Source: Pegoplata infirma
Taxonomy: Eukaryota > Arthropoda > Insecta > Diptera > Anthomyiidae
Direction: 5' to 3'
Length of the DNA: 64,000 bases
Assembly (NCBI GenBank): GCA_963921195.1
Contig: OY992540.1
Location: 78,109,337 to 78,173,336 of the forward strand
The stretch's first letter is position 1. Each line of letters begins with the position of its first letter. The notes beneath the pieces were generated by a model. It was not told the origin of the DNA and ran no database searches. It saw only the letters and a program-made list of their open reading frames with translations. Positions 10,998 to 22,343 of the stretch are shown in pieces. The position numbers were made by a program, and so were the translations under genes.

Positions 10998-11249
10998 CGC
11001 TGAATCGATTAATTTAGTTGAAATAGATGAAAACTTAAAAAAAAAAAACTCGAAAAAGTTTAATAATTTGGTGTCGATTACCTCATAAATAAATAACTTT
11101 ATTTATATAAAAACATTTTATGAAATGTTTTAAGTTAATTGCTTAAGATGATTCAAATCTTAAAAGAATTCTTGTAAATTTGACACGCCATTTTCATGTC
11201 TTAACATGAACATAGTTAAACTACAATTATGTATAATTATCTAATAGGC

Positions 11250-11990
11250 CATTTACATATACCTCGAAATCCAAAAAAAATGGGATTTCAATGAAAATCC
11301 AAGTAAATCCAATTACTTTTTTGGACTTCAAATGTCAAATCCCATACAAAAAAAAATGGATTTTGTGAAAATCGTAAAATCGCAATTTAAAATCCCAAAA
11401 AATTTCTACTACTTAATTGTACAACTATGGGTTTTCCCAAAATAATCATCCCTAATGCTTTTTTTACAACGCTGCACACGATTTTTTTTATCAGCTGTTG
11501 TTGTGTTTTATAAAGTAAAAAAACAATTAAAATTTAAAAACTATTAAAAGATTAATAAAAACAATGTTTAACAATGTTTCATTTAAAATTTACCATTGCA
11601 AATGGTAAACGCACAATTTAGTTGACCAATTTGGTCTTCCTAACAAAGAAAAACACTCAATGGTGGCGTCCCCAAACTTGGCAAAAATGTTAATTTTCTT
11701 GCATTTAAAGAAGCAGCTCTATATAAAAACACATTTTTTGATATTGTGGTCCCAACATATACTAGTGGGATTGAAAATATTGGCTCCGGCAAAGAAAAAT
11801 CATTGTTTTTAGACATATATATAAAATTGGGTAATTTTCCAACTAACAACCCTGTACACAAACCAAAAGAAAATACAGAGTTAGTACAAACAAAATCCCG
11901 CTAAATGTCAAAAAAGCATATGTAAACGGTATAGATTTTAATTGGATTTGAAATCCAAATTTATGTGGATTTCGGGGTATATGTAAATAG
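11250..11990. mobile_element. TIR element with CATTTACATATACC ends, ~0.74 kb
   Basis: Left ATTTACATATACCTCGAAAT and right ATTTCGGGGTATATGTAAAT are inverted copies over about 23 bp. Next to both ends are GGATTT/AAATCC-rich stretches. I could not establish a TSD. It encloses the open frame at 11644-11904. Confidence 0.65.
11644..11904 (+). pseudogene. 86-codon open frame, possible captured or relic coding fragment
   Basis: Between in-frame stops at 11641 and 11902 the plus strand stays open for 86 codons. The peptide has mixed composition (part reads NGGVPKLGKNVNFLAFKEAA, later VVPTYTSGIENIGSGKE), unlike the F/K/N-rich noise of other frames here. There is no ATG near the start. I do not recognise the family. 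It sits inside a TIR element, so it could be the remains of a transposon protein or a host exon picked up by the element. It could also be chance. Confidence 0.3.
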
Positions 11991-13389
11991 CATATAAGCA
12001 ATTTTGTGATTGAAACAGAAAAAAATAATAATAACTAAACTTGCACTTTGCAACATGTGTTTTAGCACAATTTTTTTTGTGGTATGTACTTTAATAATAC
12101 GATCAAGTATTTTTAAAAATAAAAATAAATTACTAACATTTTTTTCCAATTCAAAGTAACCAGACACCCAGTCACCAAAAACCATATTTGTAACATTAAT
12201 CAATAAAAATGCGATGAAAAAAATATACAAAATCAATTGAAGTTAAAAATTTTATTTTGCTGAACACCAAGTATGTAATTGGAAATTTTTTTCAGTAATA
12301 ATTTATTTTTAAAATTTAAAGTAGAGCAACCAGTCACAATATTTTTTTTTTGTACTCCACTTTTTTTGCTGATATTATTGTGTTCAATAAATTAACAATA
12401 ACTGCAAACAAATTATTTAAACAATAAAACCACTTTAAAAATAATAAAAAAACAGCAACAACAAAAAAATAAATAAAATACTCATGCTTTTTTCATGGTA
12501 AATAAATTTACAAAAAAAAAAAAAAAAATAATGCTAAAATATATTTACGTAGGAGAGATGATGACAAAAAAAAAATAAATAGTTGTATTTATTTATTGAT
12601 ACCAATCAAAAACAATTTGCAATAAAAGCGTTTAAATTTCTTTAACAAAAAAGAGCCACAAAAAAAAATTAAATAGTTTAAAAATAAAACCAATATTCAA
12701 CTTAATAAATCATTACGTCATTTATTTAGTAGAATTTAGAATTGTAAAAAAAAAAATAATAAAAAATTTTATAAAATAGATGATAAAAATGTTTTTTAAT
12801 CGTGCTGGTAATTGGATTAAGATTAAAATAATAAAACAAAAGACAAGCAATCAAAAATTATAGTTAAACATTAACGACTAGAACTGTACCCTATTCAAGA
12901 GGTGATAAATATCAAAAAAGAATACACAAAAAAATTATTGGCTAACAATTTTCAATTACATCAATTGATCAACAAAATTTAAATGAGTCCATCAATGTTT
13001 TAATTAATTTTTTTTTAACTGACGAATTACAAATTTTCAACATACCAGATTTGTTTTTAAATTTTAATTTATTTGAATAGATTTATTCATAAATATAAAA
13101 AATAATCGTATTTTACTTTTTATTTTATTGTTGGCAACATATTGGAAAGCAAAAAATATAAATTTCTTCATAATTTTTTCACAAGCTTACAATCCATTCG
13201 TTAAATTAATCATTATTTTAATTGGCATTAAACAAAATATTGATCAAATTTGTAATCAAAATCGAAAAAATCTTTAATTAAAAAAAATCAATTATTCACC
13301 TACAATTTGATGATTTATATAACCAGGTGTGGATCTACGGGGTGGGGGATTTTCCCCCTAAATTGAATTCGAAAGAAAACAAAAAGAAA
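11991..13389. other. Low-complexity A+T-rich intergenic or intronic DNA
   Basis: Dominated by A runs and AATAAA/TTTAAA words. No inverted repeats with clear ends, no plausible exon. The minus frame 11961-12236 is F/I/K-rich and not recognised. Confidence 0.5.
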
Positions 13390-15158
13390 AACAAGTAAGA
13401 GTGTTAAATTCGGCTGTGCCGAATCTTATATACCCTCCAACATACAAATAAATAGGGCAAGTACTTTCATGCATCTAAAAATCAAAAATATGTGCCTATA
13501 ATATGCTTCTAAAAATCGAAAATATGCTCTTAAAATTTAAAAAATATGCACTTAAAAATTAAAAATATGCATAAAAATTTATTACTTTTACTAAAAAAGA
13601 GCTTTGTTAACATAAATTAGATTTTTCACACTTTTATGCCCTCTATAATATTAAACAAATGTTTTTTTAAGTGGATACAGCTTTTAATTAGAAAATATTT
13701 TTTATTGACACATTTTGTTATAAAAAAATGTTAATTAAAAAATGTTCTTTCGAAGTTTTTTTCTTTGGGTGAAAAAATATTACTGGAACGAATTTTATAA
13801 ATAAACAAGTAGAAAATTTAAATTCGAATTGGACGTAAAAAAAATATTTCAACATTTTTACTAAAAATATTTAATTTTAAGTAAAATACTTCTTTAGTAA
13901 TTTTTGTAAAAAAATTATATTTTTTTGGGTGTAAAATTTTTTAAAGTTTATAAACTATTTGAGTCACAAAAATACTTTGTAAAATATTTTTGTGGCTACC
14001 AATCTCTTTTAAACCGTGTTAATCGTTTTGTCAAATTCGGGATAAAACCCATCTCAATTTTTCGATTTTGTTCATAACTGTTTAACTACTGTGCGCATTT
14101 CGCTAAAATTCAATATCAACCTGACCAGGAGAATGACAAAAGTTGTTGTATGGACATTTCTGAGACAATTTTTCTGTAAGATTTTTTTAAATTCGAAGAA
14201 ATTTTTCTTTTCGAATAGTAAAATATTTCAGAATAGGAAAATTTAATACTTTTTTTAAGAATCTAAAAATTTTATTTTTACAAGAAATAGTATATCGGTT
14301 TTGGATTATATTAAGGTTTTTGAAATGGTTTTTTGAAAAAATGTTGATAAAAATTTAAAAAAGTGCAATTTATATGAAAATATGCAAAAATATGCATTTA
14401 TACAAAAATATGCAAAAATTTGCAACTACAAATCGATGCCATTTTATTGCAAATTTATTGATTCGGATAGATATTTAATTTATGTTGTGTTTAGAGTGCT
14501 GAGTAAAAACATGAAATTACTTGCCCTACAAATAAATAAAAAAAAATTGCAGGGGCGTATTCTTTTTTTTGGGGGGGTCGGTAGTTGTCATTGGCGAGGC
14601 ACATTTCCTCTCCAATAAGTGTTGAAAAAAATTAATTTTAATGCTTTTTGCACTTTAGAAAAACAAATTTATCATTATTTAAAAAAAAAAATAATTTATC
14701 CCGAGCCCATAAAAGGTGGGCGGACCGAAAATAATTCTGTGAGTCCAAATGCAGGACTTTGAACTTCTTGTAGCATAAAAATGTTGGATTTGTTAAACAA
14801 AAACACAAAAAATCATGTAAAAATATGGTATTTTTCAGAGGTTGGTTTAGTTCTTCAAGGGGAACTTTTTTTCCCTGGTCCGATTTTGCTCATTTACGAA
14901 CTTAACCTGCCTAGGAACATAAGACATATTCGTGCCAAATGTCGGGAGTCTAGCTCTTTTATTTTGGACTGCATCGTGTTAACTACAGAGGGATAGACGG
15001 ACGGACAGACAAGCGGACGGACAACCCTAGAATGTCTTAGAATCGATCACTGATGATAAATATATATACTTTATGGGGTCCTAGACCGATATTTTGATGC
15101 GTTACACACGGAATGACAAAGTGAGTATATCCCCATACTGTGGTTGGAGGATATAAAA
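13390..15158 (-). mobile_element. DINE-1/mini-me-like Helentron copy A, 1.77 kb
   Basis: In minus orientation the element begins at 15158 with the head TATCCTCCAACCACAGTATG, then GTCATTCCG, a (TA)n run (near 15060-15073) and a (GTCY)n tract (near 14994-15025). It ends at 13390 with the hairpin TTCGGCACAGCCGAA (near 13420) and CTTACTTGTTT. This order is the known layout of dipteran DINE-1/mini-me repeats. The middle carries ATATGCA-rich sequence (13470-13590, 14380-14420). The same subfamily is at 41764-42396, which lacks most of the middle. No Rep/helicase frame, so non-autonomous. Confidence 0.8.
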
Positions 15159-15201
15159 AAGATGGGAAAGAAGAGGAAAGGGTAAAAAGAAAAGGAAATA
15201 A

Positions 15202-16200
15202 CACTGTGACACAGTTGAAGGGTCATTTCTTAGGGCCTCAACCAAACTAAGACGGTTTGAAAGAACTTGTGTGTAGTAGTTAAACTCCCAATGGGTTTTG
15301 CTCTGTAACGTCTCAAATTTTTTTTATAGCCCACTGAATTTTTCATTTTTTTTTGTAAAGGCGTTTGAAAAAAGTCGAAAAAATTAATGTAACTGTTCTT
15401 TTGAGCTTAAAATAGTGTTTGAATGTCTTCAAAAGAATTTGATGGAGAATTTTTTTCTAGAATATATTAACCCTCTATCTGCCGTATTTATTGGTCATTT
15501 AAGTAATTTTCTTAAGAAATGGCTCAAAAGTCTACTAAGACTTGCGTTTAAAGGGTTAAAATGTTCAACGAATATGTTCTGCATCAAATTTTACTAGGGG
15601 TTACTGAAGGCAGAAAGTTCGACTGGTATAAGGAAAATGCAGAAAAAAGATAAATTGTAAAGTGTCATTAATTTTTTTATATTTTTGCCAGAAATTGTAT
15701 ACAATTGTAAATAACAAATATAGGAAAAAATATAAGAAGTTAATGATACTTTACAATTAACATTTTTTATGCATTTTTCGTATACCGGTCGAACTTTCTG
15801 CCTTCAGTAACCCCCAGTGAAATTTGATGCTGAAAATAATCGTAAAACATCTTAACCCTTTAAACGCACGTCTTAGTAGGTTTCTGAGCCATTTCTTTAA
15901 AAAATTACGTAAATGACCCATTAAAACGGGAGATGGAGGTTTAGCGTACTCTAGAAAAATGTTCCCCATAAAATTATATTGAAGACATCCAAACATTATT
16001 TTAAGTGCAAAAGAACATTAACATTATTTTTTTCGACTTTTTTCCAACGCCGTTGAAAAAAAAAACTGAAAAATTCAGTGGGCTATAAAAAAAATTTGAG
16101 ACGTTACAGAGCTAAACCCTTTGGAGTTTTTACTACTACACATAAGTACTTTCAAATTGTATTGGTTTGGTTGAGGCCCTAAATATGCTGTTGCACTGTG
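15202..16200. mobile_element. 1.0 kb palindromic (foldback) element, CACTGTG ends
   Basis: The two halves are inverted copies meeting near 15690-15725. Landmarks in opposite orientation are TTAGGGCCTCAACCAAAC / GGTTTGGTTGAGGCCCTAA, GTAACGTCTCAAATTTTTTT / AATTTGAGACGTTAC and AACTTTCTGCCTTCAGTAAC. Ends are CACTGTG, flanked by TAA at 15199-15201 and 16201-16203. The homologous frames at 15415-15597 (+) and 15757-15996 (-) are mirror copies forced by the palindrome. Non-autonomous; superfamily uncertain. Confidence 0.75.
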
Positions 16201-16600
16201 TAATCTAAGAATTTTTTTCTATAAAAAAATGTCAGCGAATCTAAAAATTTTTCTAAAGGAAAAATGTCTCGGAATGTTACAATTTTCTTTATGAAAAATT
16301 TTAGAATTTTTCTAGAAAAAATTGAGAATTGATTAGAATAATTTGTAAATTTTTTATAGGAAACACTTAAAAATTTTTTAATACGAAAAATCTGAAAATC
16401 TTTCTATAGAAGAAGTTTTTTGTATAGAAATTCTTCTATGGAAAATATCTAAGAATCTTGAAAATTTTCTAAAAGAAAATTATGTCGGAATGTTACAAAA
16501 AGTATTGGAATTTTTTTAGAATCATTATTCTTGGCAAAAACATTTTAAAATTTGAAAATGTTTCTATAGAAAAAGTCATAATAAACAAGAGGTAAACACT
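16201..16600. repeat. Degenerate TCTATAGAAAAA-type satellite fragment
   Basis: Units of roughly 35-45 bp combine TTTTTCTATAGAAAAA-like palindromic words with GAATGTTACAA or TCTAAAAATT. The same composition builds the longer arrays at 49.1-50.8 kb, 56.9-57.6 kb and 60.0-60.2 kb. Confidence 0.5.
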
Positions 16601-16693
16601 AAAAACCTTTGTTAATGATTCTAATCCGACATGAGGTTCCCTGCAAAAAAAAAAAAATTAAAATTTTTTTGAGTAAAAAAAATTTTTGAGTGA

Positions 16694-16796
16694 AAAAAAA
16701 AATTTCGGAAATACAATTGATAAATTCTGAAATACAATTGATAACTTCTGAAATATAATTGATAATTACTGAAATACAGGTGGAAATGGTGTAGTA
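16694..16796. mobile_element. Truncated copy of the 4082-4897 foldback element
   Basis: Four units of GAAATACAATTGATAAATTCT type followed by GGTGGAAATGGTGTAG, which is the right terminus of the complete copy. The left array is missing. Short frames on the minus strand at 16599-16913 only translate these units. Confidence 0.7.
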
Positions 16797-17640
16797 ATAC
16801 AGAAAAATAAGGATTATCAGAAAACAACTTAGGAAACTTAATAATAGGAAAAATTTTGAAAAATTTAACATTTGGAGAATTGCGGAGATTATTTTGATTC
16901 GGCACATCCGCATAGTGTTCTGACTTGGTTATTCTAATAATATCAGTATCTTGAAACCTTTATAAATCCCACCTTTATACCAAAATACACATAATTTTTT
17001 TTTTATATATTTTGTCTTAATTTTTGCTTTAAAATTTTTATTTTAAAACAACTCTTTAATTATACGATTTTATTTTTCTTTTTCTCATAAGTAGTTTAAA
17101 TTCTTATCTTTTTTTTTTTGTTATTGTTTTGCTTTAAAACTTTATTTAGTGGTTTTTATTACGTTTATTTTTAGTTTTTTTTTTTTCGCAAAATTAACAA
17201 CAAAAAAATTGTTAAACAAACAAATTAACTTGGCAAATTTTATATCATTATCATAAGATAAGAATCATAATTTGCGGGAGTTTTTTTTCGTTGTGTTCGT
17301 TCATTAGAATTGTTTTACAAATTTTATAAATGTGTATTAAACAAATGTTAACTATTTGAATTTAGTCATAGAAATGTACTGAAAATAATGAATAAACATT
17401 TGAACTGACAAGTAAGATTATATGGACTTGACCAAGTTTTTATCTATCATGTTATCTATGTGCTTAAATTATGTGTCTTTCTTTGATAAAAATGGAATTT
17501 GAATTATTTTTTTTTTTTCACACTTAACTGAAACAAACTTTACTCGACCAATTTATAGAATTTTGAATTCGGCGCAACAGACTGATATTGACCGTTTGGA
17601 TTTAAACTTTAACCTCGTAAATTTTAACCTTTAAAAGAGC
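16797..17640. other. A+T-rich stretch without recognisable features
   Basis: Many T runs (17100-17200), no repeats with clear boundaries and no plausible coding exon. Confidence 0.45.
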
Positions 17641-19023
17641 AGCACTTGTGTATTGAGTTTGTTTTTATAGCTGTTGCTTTGTAATAATGAGACAATCTTT
17701 CATTAAAAATTAATTTGAGCCAAATCTGATCGATCAAAGTTTTGGCTTTTTAGAAACTTTTTACCCAAAACCCTAAACCTTGATCGAAGGGTGCCATTGG
17801 TTTAAAATGATCGGATTTGGTTCAAATTAAGCTTAAATGAAAGATTGTATCAAGCTCAATGAAAGGATTAAAATAAAGAAATTAAGAGTTTTTTTTTTAA
17901 ATTCTTAAACGTAGGAAAAAACCGCCCATTTTGCAATTTTTTGACAAATTTTAAATGGCGATATCTCGAAAACCGTTCGACCGACTTTGTAGATTTTTTG
18001 ATATTCGTATTCAGCATGCTAAAATTAATAAATATCGTGGAACTATATTCAATTTGAGCTATCTGCTCGGTTGACGAAAATGAGTTTTTGATGGCAAAAT
18101 GTTCGTTGGCGTAAGTGTAATCTATGGTATTAATTTCAGAACAAAAAAATTATTTTAAGACTATTTTATTGCAAAAATAGGATGAGCTATGTGAAACCAT
18201 GTTTTTTTATAAATAAAAATTCCGCGGTTAAAAACGCGGTTTTTGACCCTTATTTCGATGCGGAGAAAAAACGGTTAAACTTTTTGCATATTTTTTTTGC
18301 CCATTCGATTGTACAGCAAACACAAGTGATATGACATTTTTCGCAAGATTCATGAAGGTTCCAAATAATGGCGATAAAGCGCGAAAAAATCGATGATTTA
18401 AAAAAAAAAAACTTAAAAGTATTTTTTAACACCTGTACTGGAAGGGCTTAAAAAACTGAGAAATATGGTACCAAAATCATATTTTTGTCATAATCCGTTA
18501 AAAAGTTATAAAGCTTTAAAGTCTATATTTAATGAGCTATCTGCTTAGGTTGATTAATTTCAAATAAAAAAGGTTGAGCTATCTGCTGTAACTCAGCGAA
18601 TAATACGAATTTTTACAAACAAGGCACATGTAAAATTTAGTAGTAATTATTAATTAATATTGTAAAAGATCGAATGACAAAACATTTAAAAATACGCGAA
18701 TGCGACGGTTTTTTTGCTCTCCTGAAAAGTTTTGTTTTTTTGGTTAGCTCAAATTGAATATAGTTTAACGATATAATGTATCGCAAGTAGGGCTGTCAAT
18801 CCCGAAATCCCGAATCCCGAAATCCCGGGATTTTTGTCATAAAATGAATCCCGAATCCCGGGATTTTTAAGCTCAAATCCCGGGATTTTGTAAAAATTAA
18901 AAATGTATGAGAATTTTTTTTTTAAACACAACTTTGTTCAATTATTGTTAAATTTACATAGACAAATTAAAACTATAACTTTTTTTTTTTTTAATTTTCA
19001 ACGTAGCTGGCCACGAATTTAGC

Positions 19024-19093
19024 TGAGCTGAGAATTCTACCCAGGCTTTCTGAATAATAGTCCAACGCACTAACCGTTAAGCCACAGTCGCGG
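19024..19093 (-). ncRNA. Degenerate tRNA-like module (pseudo-tRNA)
   Basis: On the minus strand an A-box-like TGGCTTAACGGTTAGTGCG is followed by a decayed T arm (GGTAGAATTCTCA). Stems are incomplete, so it is not a functional tRNA. It lies in the 18788-19861 transposon. Confidence 0.5.
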
Positions 19094-19573
19094 AGTTCTT
19101 TGACCAAAGTTTGCAGGTTTTGGCGAAAATTTTCTAGAAAATCGAAACTTTGATCGAAGGGCGCCACGGGTAAATATAATCTGAGGCGTAGGAGAATAAA
19201 AATTTTGCCGGACGTTCAAAATTGGAAGAAAAACTTTTCTTTTACAAAAAAATTAAAGTCTAATGCATTATATTATTACTTTTCTCCTTTACATGTTTTT
19301 ATTATTTTAAATTTTCTTTAAATTAGTTTTAAAATTATACAGTGCAACAACCAAAATCGGAATGGGATGAAACCAAAAGCAAACAAAAGTTGTCATTTTC
19401 CATTACAAACCCCTCAGGGCTTTTTTAGTTCATTGCTAAATATTGAATATTAATAATTACTTGAAAACTGCATAAGTGGCGTATACTTAATTTTTTAATT
19501 GCCTTTAAATAACAATCAGAATAATTAGAAATATTTTTTTTAAATAATTTCGTTGTAGCGAAATATACCAAAG

Positions 19574-19648
19574 GGTTTTCGTGGGAATCAAACCCACGAC
19601 AACCTGTTTAATAGGTCTGCACGCTACCAACTAACCCACAGTAGACCC
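19574..19648 (-). ncRNA. tRNA-like SINE head
   Basis: On the minus strand GGTTAGTTGGTAGCGTGC (A box), an anticodon-like arm, then GTGGGTTTGATTCCCAC (T arm with B box). The acceptor stem does not pair fully. Downstream on the minus strand follows TTGGTATATTTCGCTACAACGA, shared with the module at 37446-37523, so this is a tRNA-derived SINE rather than a tRNA gene. Confidence 0.6.
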
Positions 19649-20600
19649 CTTAATATGCACAATAAAATTGAAACATAAAGAGTCTACTATTTTTTTACTC
19701 TTATAATCAAAGAAATTTAATTCCAAAAAATTCTGGAATCCCGAAAAATCCCGGGATCCCGAAAAATCCCGCGATCCCGAAAAATCCCGGGATCCCGGGA
19801 TTTCGATTTTCAAATCATAAATCCCGGGATTTTAAAAAACCGATCCCGTTTGACAGCCCTAATCGCAAGATATTTTTATTTTTATTTTTTCATTTTCATA
19901 AATCCAAATTTTTGGTGGAAATTTTCCAAAAGTCCAAAACTTTGATTGAAGGGCGCCACGGGTTAAAAAGATCGAATTTGGCTCAAATTAGTTTTAAATG
20001 AAAGATTGTCTCAAGCTCTACAAAAGGGTCGGCGGAATGAAATTTTGAGACTTGTTTTAAAAAATTTCTTGAACGTAGGAAAACCGCAATTTTTTGCAAA
20101 TTTCAAATAGCGATAACTCGAAAACTGTTCTACCGATTTTAATTTTTTTTTTGATATTCAGCACGTCAAAATTAACAAATATGATGTGTCGAAAGATATA
20201 CATATTTATTTTTTATTTTTTTGTTTTTTAATTTTTCAAAAATCTAAAACTTTGACCGCTGGGCGCCAAATTGGTACCACGTGAGGTTAAGGCCAAGTAG
20301 AATAAAAAATGCCAGGACTTTGAAAATCGGAAAAGAAAAAATTTTGCTATACAGAAAAATGTCAGTCTAATGGGGCATTCCATGTCAAATCGGACTCTTT
20401 GAATAATTTTTTTTTAGATTTTCCCAATTTGTTTACAGTTTTTAGTACCCTTCGAAAACTCCTTCGTGGTAAATTTTCAGATTTTTTTGATGACCGGTGC
20501 AAAAGATATCGAATTTTTAAAAATTGGTAGTTTGTTCCTTTACTCAAACTTCTTTTACTCATAACTTCTTCAATAATTTTTTAATTTTTGTTTTTTACGT

Positions 20601-21281
20601 ACTTTTTAAAAAAGGGCACTCTTAGGGCAGTTGAAGCGGTTGGAGCAAATATTAAAAAATGTCATTTTGTGTGGGAGCCCCCTTAGAAATTGGAGATTTG
20701 GTATTAGTTTGTGCCAAAGAAATGTTTAGACGTAAAAATTAATGAGGGTCGATCTTGGAAATTACCCCTCTATAACGCACAGTTGGAGCAGTAGAAATGA
20801 TTTTAAGATTGGAAAATTACAACAAAATTTTTTCAATAAATTTTTAAAATTTTTGACCAGTATGATCGTTATCCTACAATTTAACCAACAAATACAAAAA
20901 AAAAAAATTACAATTTTTCTATTGAATTTTATTTTTTAAATTTTTTACTAAACTTTTGGGGAATCGATCCCGCAATCAACTACATTCTGGCCAGATACTC
21001 TACCTATCGTTCAAAAGGCACTTGATACAAACATGTTTTTATAATTCTACAAATAATTTTTTGAATTTTTTTCTACAAAAAAATAACCAACCCAAGTAGG
21101 TAAAAACTAATGACTCATCTTTAAAAAATGCATATCAAATCAAAGATGAATCACCTATTTTTACTTACAGAACGAAAACAAATGACTTTAAAAATTTAAT
21201 GCTGATAGAAGTCTTTATTTTTCATGTTGTTATTTTTGAAACAAAGAACAGAAATAGTCGTTTAAAAAAACTGAATAAATG
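20601..21281. other. A+T-rich interval containing a tRNA-like relic
   Basis: No coding exon is visible. At 20954-21012 the minus strand reads AGGTAGAGTATCTGGCCAGA and then GCGGGATCGATTCCCC, the arrangement of A box and B box in a degraded tRNA-like sequence. The plus frame 20742-20939 is low complexity. Confidence 0.45.
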
Positions 21282-22343
21282 TTTTTATACCCTCCACTTA
21301 GTCATAGAGGGTATATATAAGTTTGTCATTCCGTTTGTAACTCACCGAAATATTGGTCTGCGACCCCATAAAGTGTATATATTCATGATCTCCGATCGAT
21401 TTTAAGACATTCTAGCGATGTCCGTCTGTCCGTCTGTCTGTGGAAATGGTGATCACGGCCAAAGTAATTCACGGAGATGACTGAAACTCAACATATATAT
21501 TGGAAGTTCTCCCGAGAAGTTTGGTATTGCATTTGAACGATGTAGGTTCAGCGGTTCAAAAGTTATGAACGAAAATGTAAGGACACCTCAAAAATTTTAG
21601 TACATTCAACATAACCTAAAAATACGAAATGCTTTAATTCGGCTGCTGATTGACATATGTGAACATAATTGAACACCAAATGGTATTTAAACAAGTACGA
21701 ACATATTTTTTGACAAAAAAATAAAAAAAATCGCGGATTTTTTTTTTTACCAAAAAATTTTTTTTTTTCGCAGAAATTTTTTTTGTCAAATTTGTTCTTT
21801 TTGTCAAATTGTTTCTTTTAAAAACGACAAAACGTAAAACTTTTTAAATAAAGTACAAACAGTTAATGACATATTTTTTTTTAGTGTTTCTATTAATATT
21901 TAAGGTTGCAATGAAGACTCCATCCTTAAAATTTTAACGTAAGAATTATAGGTGATTCTTAATAATATATATTTTTCCAGAATTTTAAAAGTATTGTTTT
22001 TTGAGATAAAGCTCTCCAAAAATTTATTTTTAGTATATGCAATTTTAAAGGCTGTCTCGTTACCTATTATTTGAAATCTGAATGAGACCTGCACCGTTAG
22101 TACCTTTTGAGTTATCTTTATTTATGTCAGAGCACTTTTGTTAAATTTATACGATTTTTCCAGTTTTCAAGACCCCATACCTCGGGAAGAAAAACTACTA
22201 GAAGTTAGCACTATCGTCTTTTTGTAAAGGCCTAACTTTGTTCCAAGTTTCGTCAAATTCGAAAGAGGTAAAGTCAAAAAATTTTACTGTTTCTATTGAA
22301 TTCAGGTGTTTTAACTCCTCTATCACTAGAGTGGAAGGTATAA
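21282..22343 (+). mobile_element. DINE-1/mini-me-like copy B, 1.06 kb, composite 3' part
   Basis: Starts with the head hairpin TACCCTCCACTTAGTCATAG AGGGTA, followed by GTCATTCCGTTTGTAAC, TATATATTCATGATC and the (GTCY)n tract at 21419-21441. After about 21870 it changes to sequence shared with 9525-10025. It closes with an inverted head-type hairpin (CTATCACTAGAGTGGAAGGTA) instead of the usual CTTGTTT tail. It therefore looks like a chimera of two copies. Confidence 0.7.

Larger units (their letters stand above)
18788..19861. mobile_element. hAT-type element with AATCCCGGGATT arrays, 1074 bp, 8-bp TSD
   Basis: Ends TAGGGCTGTCAA and TTGACAGCCCTA are perfect 12-bp inverted copies, flanked by identical 8-bp repeats ATCGCAAG at 18780-18787 and 19862-19869. 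Subterminal arrays of AATCCCGAA/AATCCCGGGATT occupy 18798-18890 and 19735-19845. The interior holds two tRNA-like modules (19024-19093 and 19574-19648). No transposase. A larger relative with similar ends is at 36548-39196. Confidence 0.85.
17641..20600. repeat. Complex interspersed repeat with internal inverted and direct copies
   Basis: The motif AAAGATTGT(A/C)TCAAGCTC with ATTTGGCTCAAATTA recurs near 17810-17860 (+), 17690-17735 (inverted) and 19975-20020 (+). CTTGAACGTAGGAAAA..CGATATCTCGAAAACCGTTC type sequence recurs near 17908-17990 and 20065-20140. TTTGATCGAAGGGCGCCACGGG-type sequence recurs near 17780, 19155, 19940 and 20250. These are probably copies of one old element, split by the hAT-type insertion 18788-19861. 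The family is not identified. Confidence 0.55.

Noticed and set aside
15199..16203. A third Transib-like element, because of its CACTGTG ends
   Set aside because: No 5-bp duplication: flanks AATAA and TAATC share only a 3-bp TAA, and TIRs diverge after the heptamer.
19574..19648. Functional tRNA gene
   Set aside because: A and B boxes are present but the acceptor stem does not pair, and the SINE body shared with 37446 follows.
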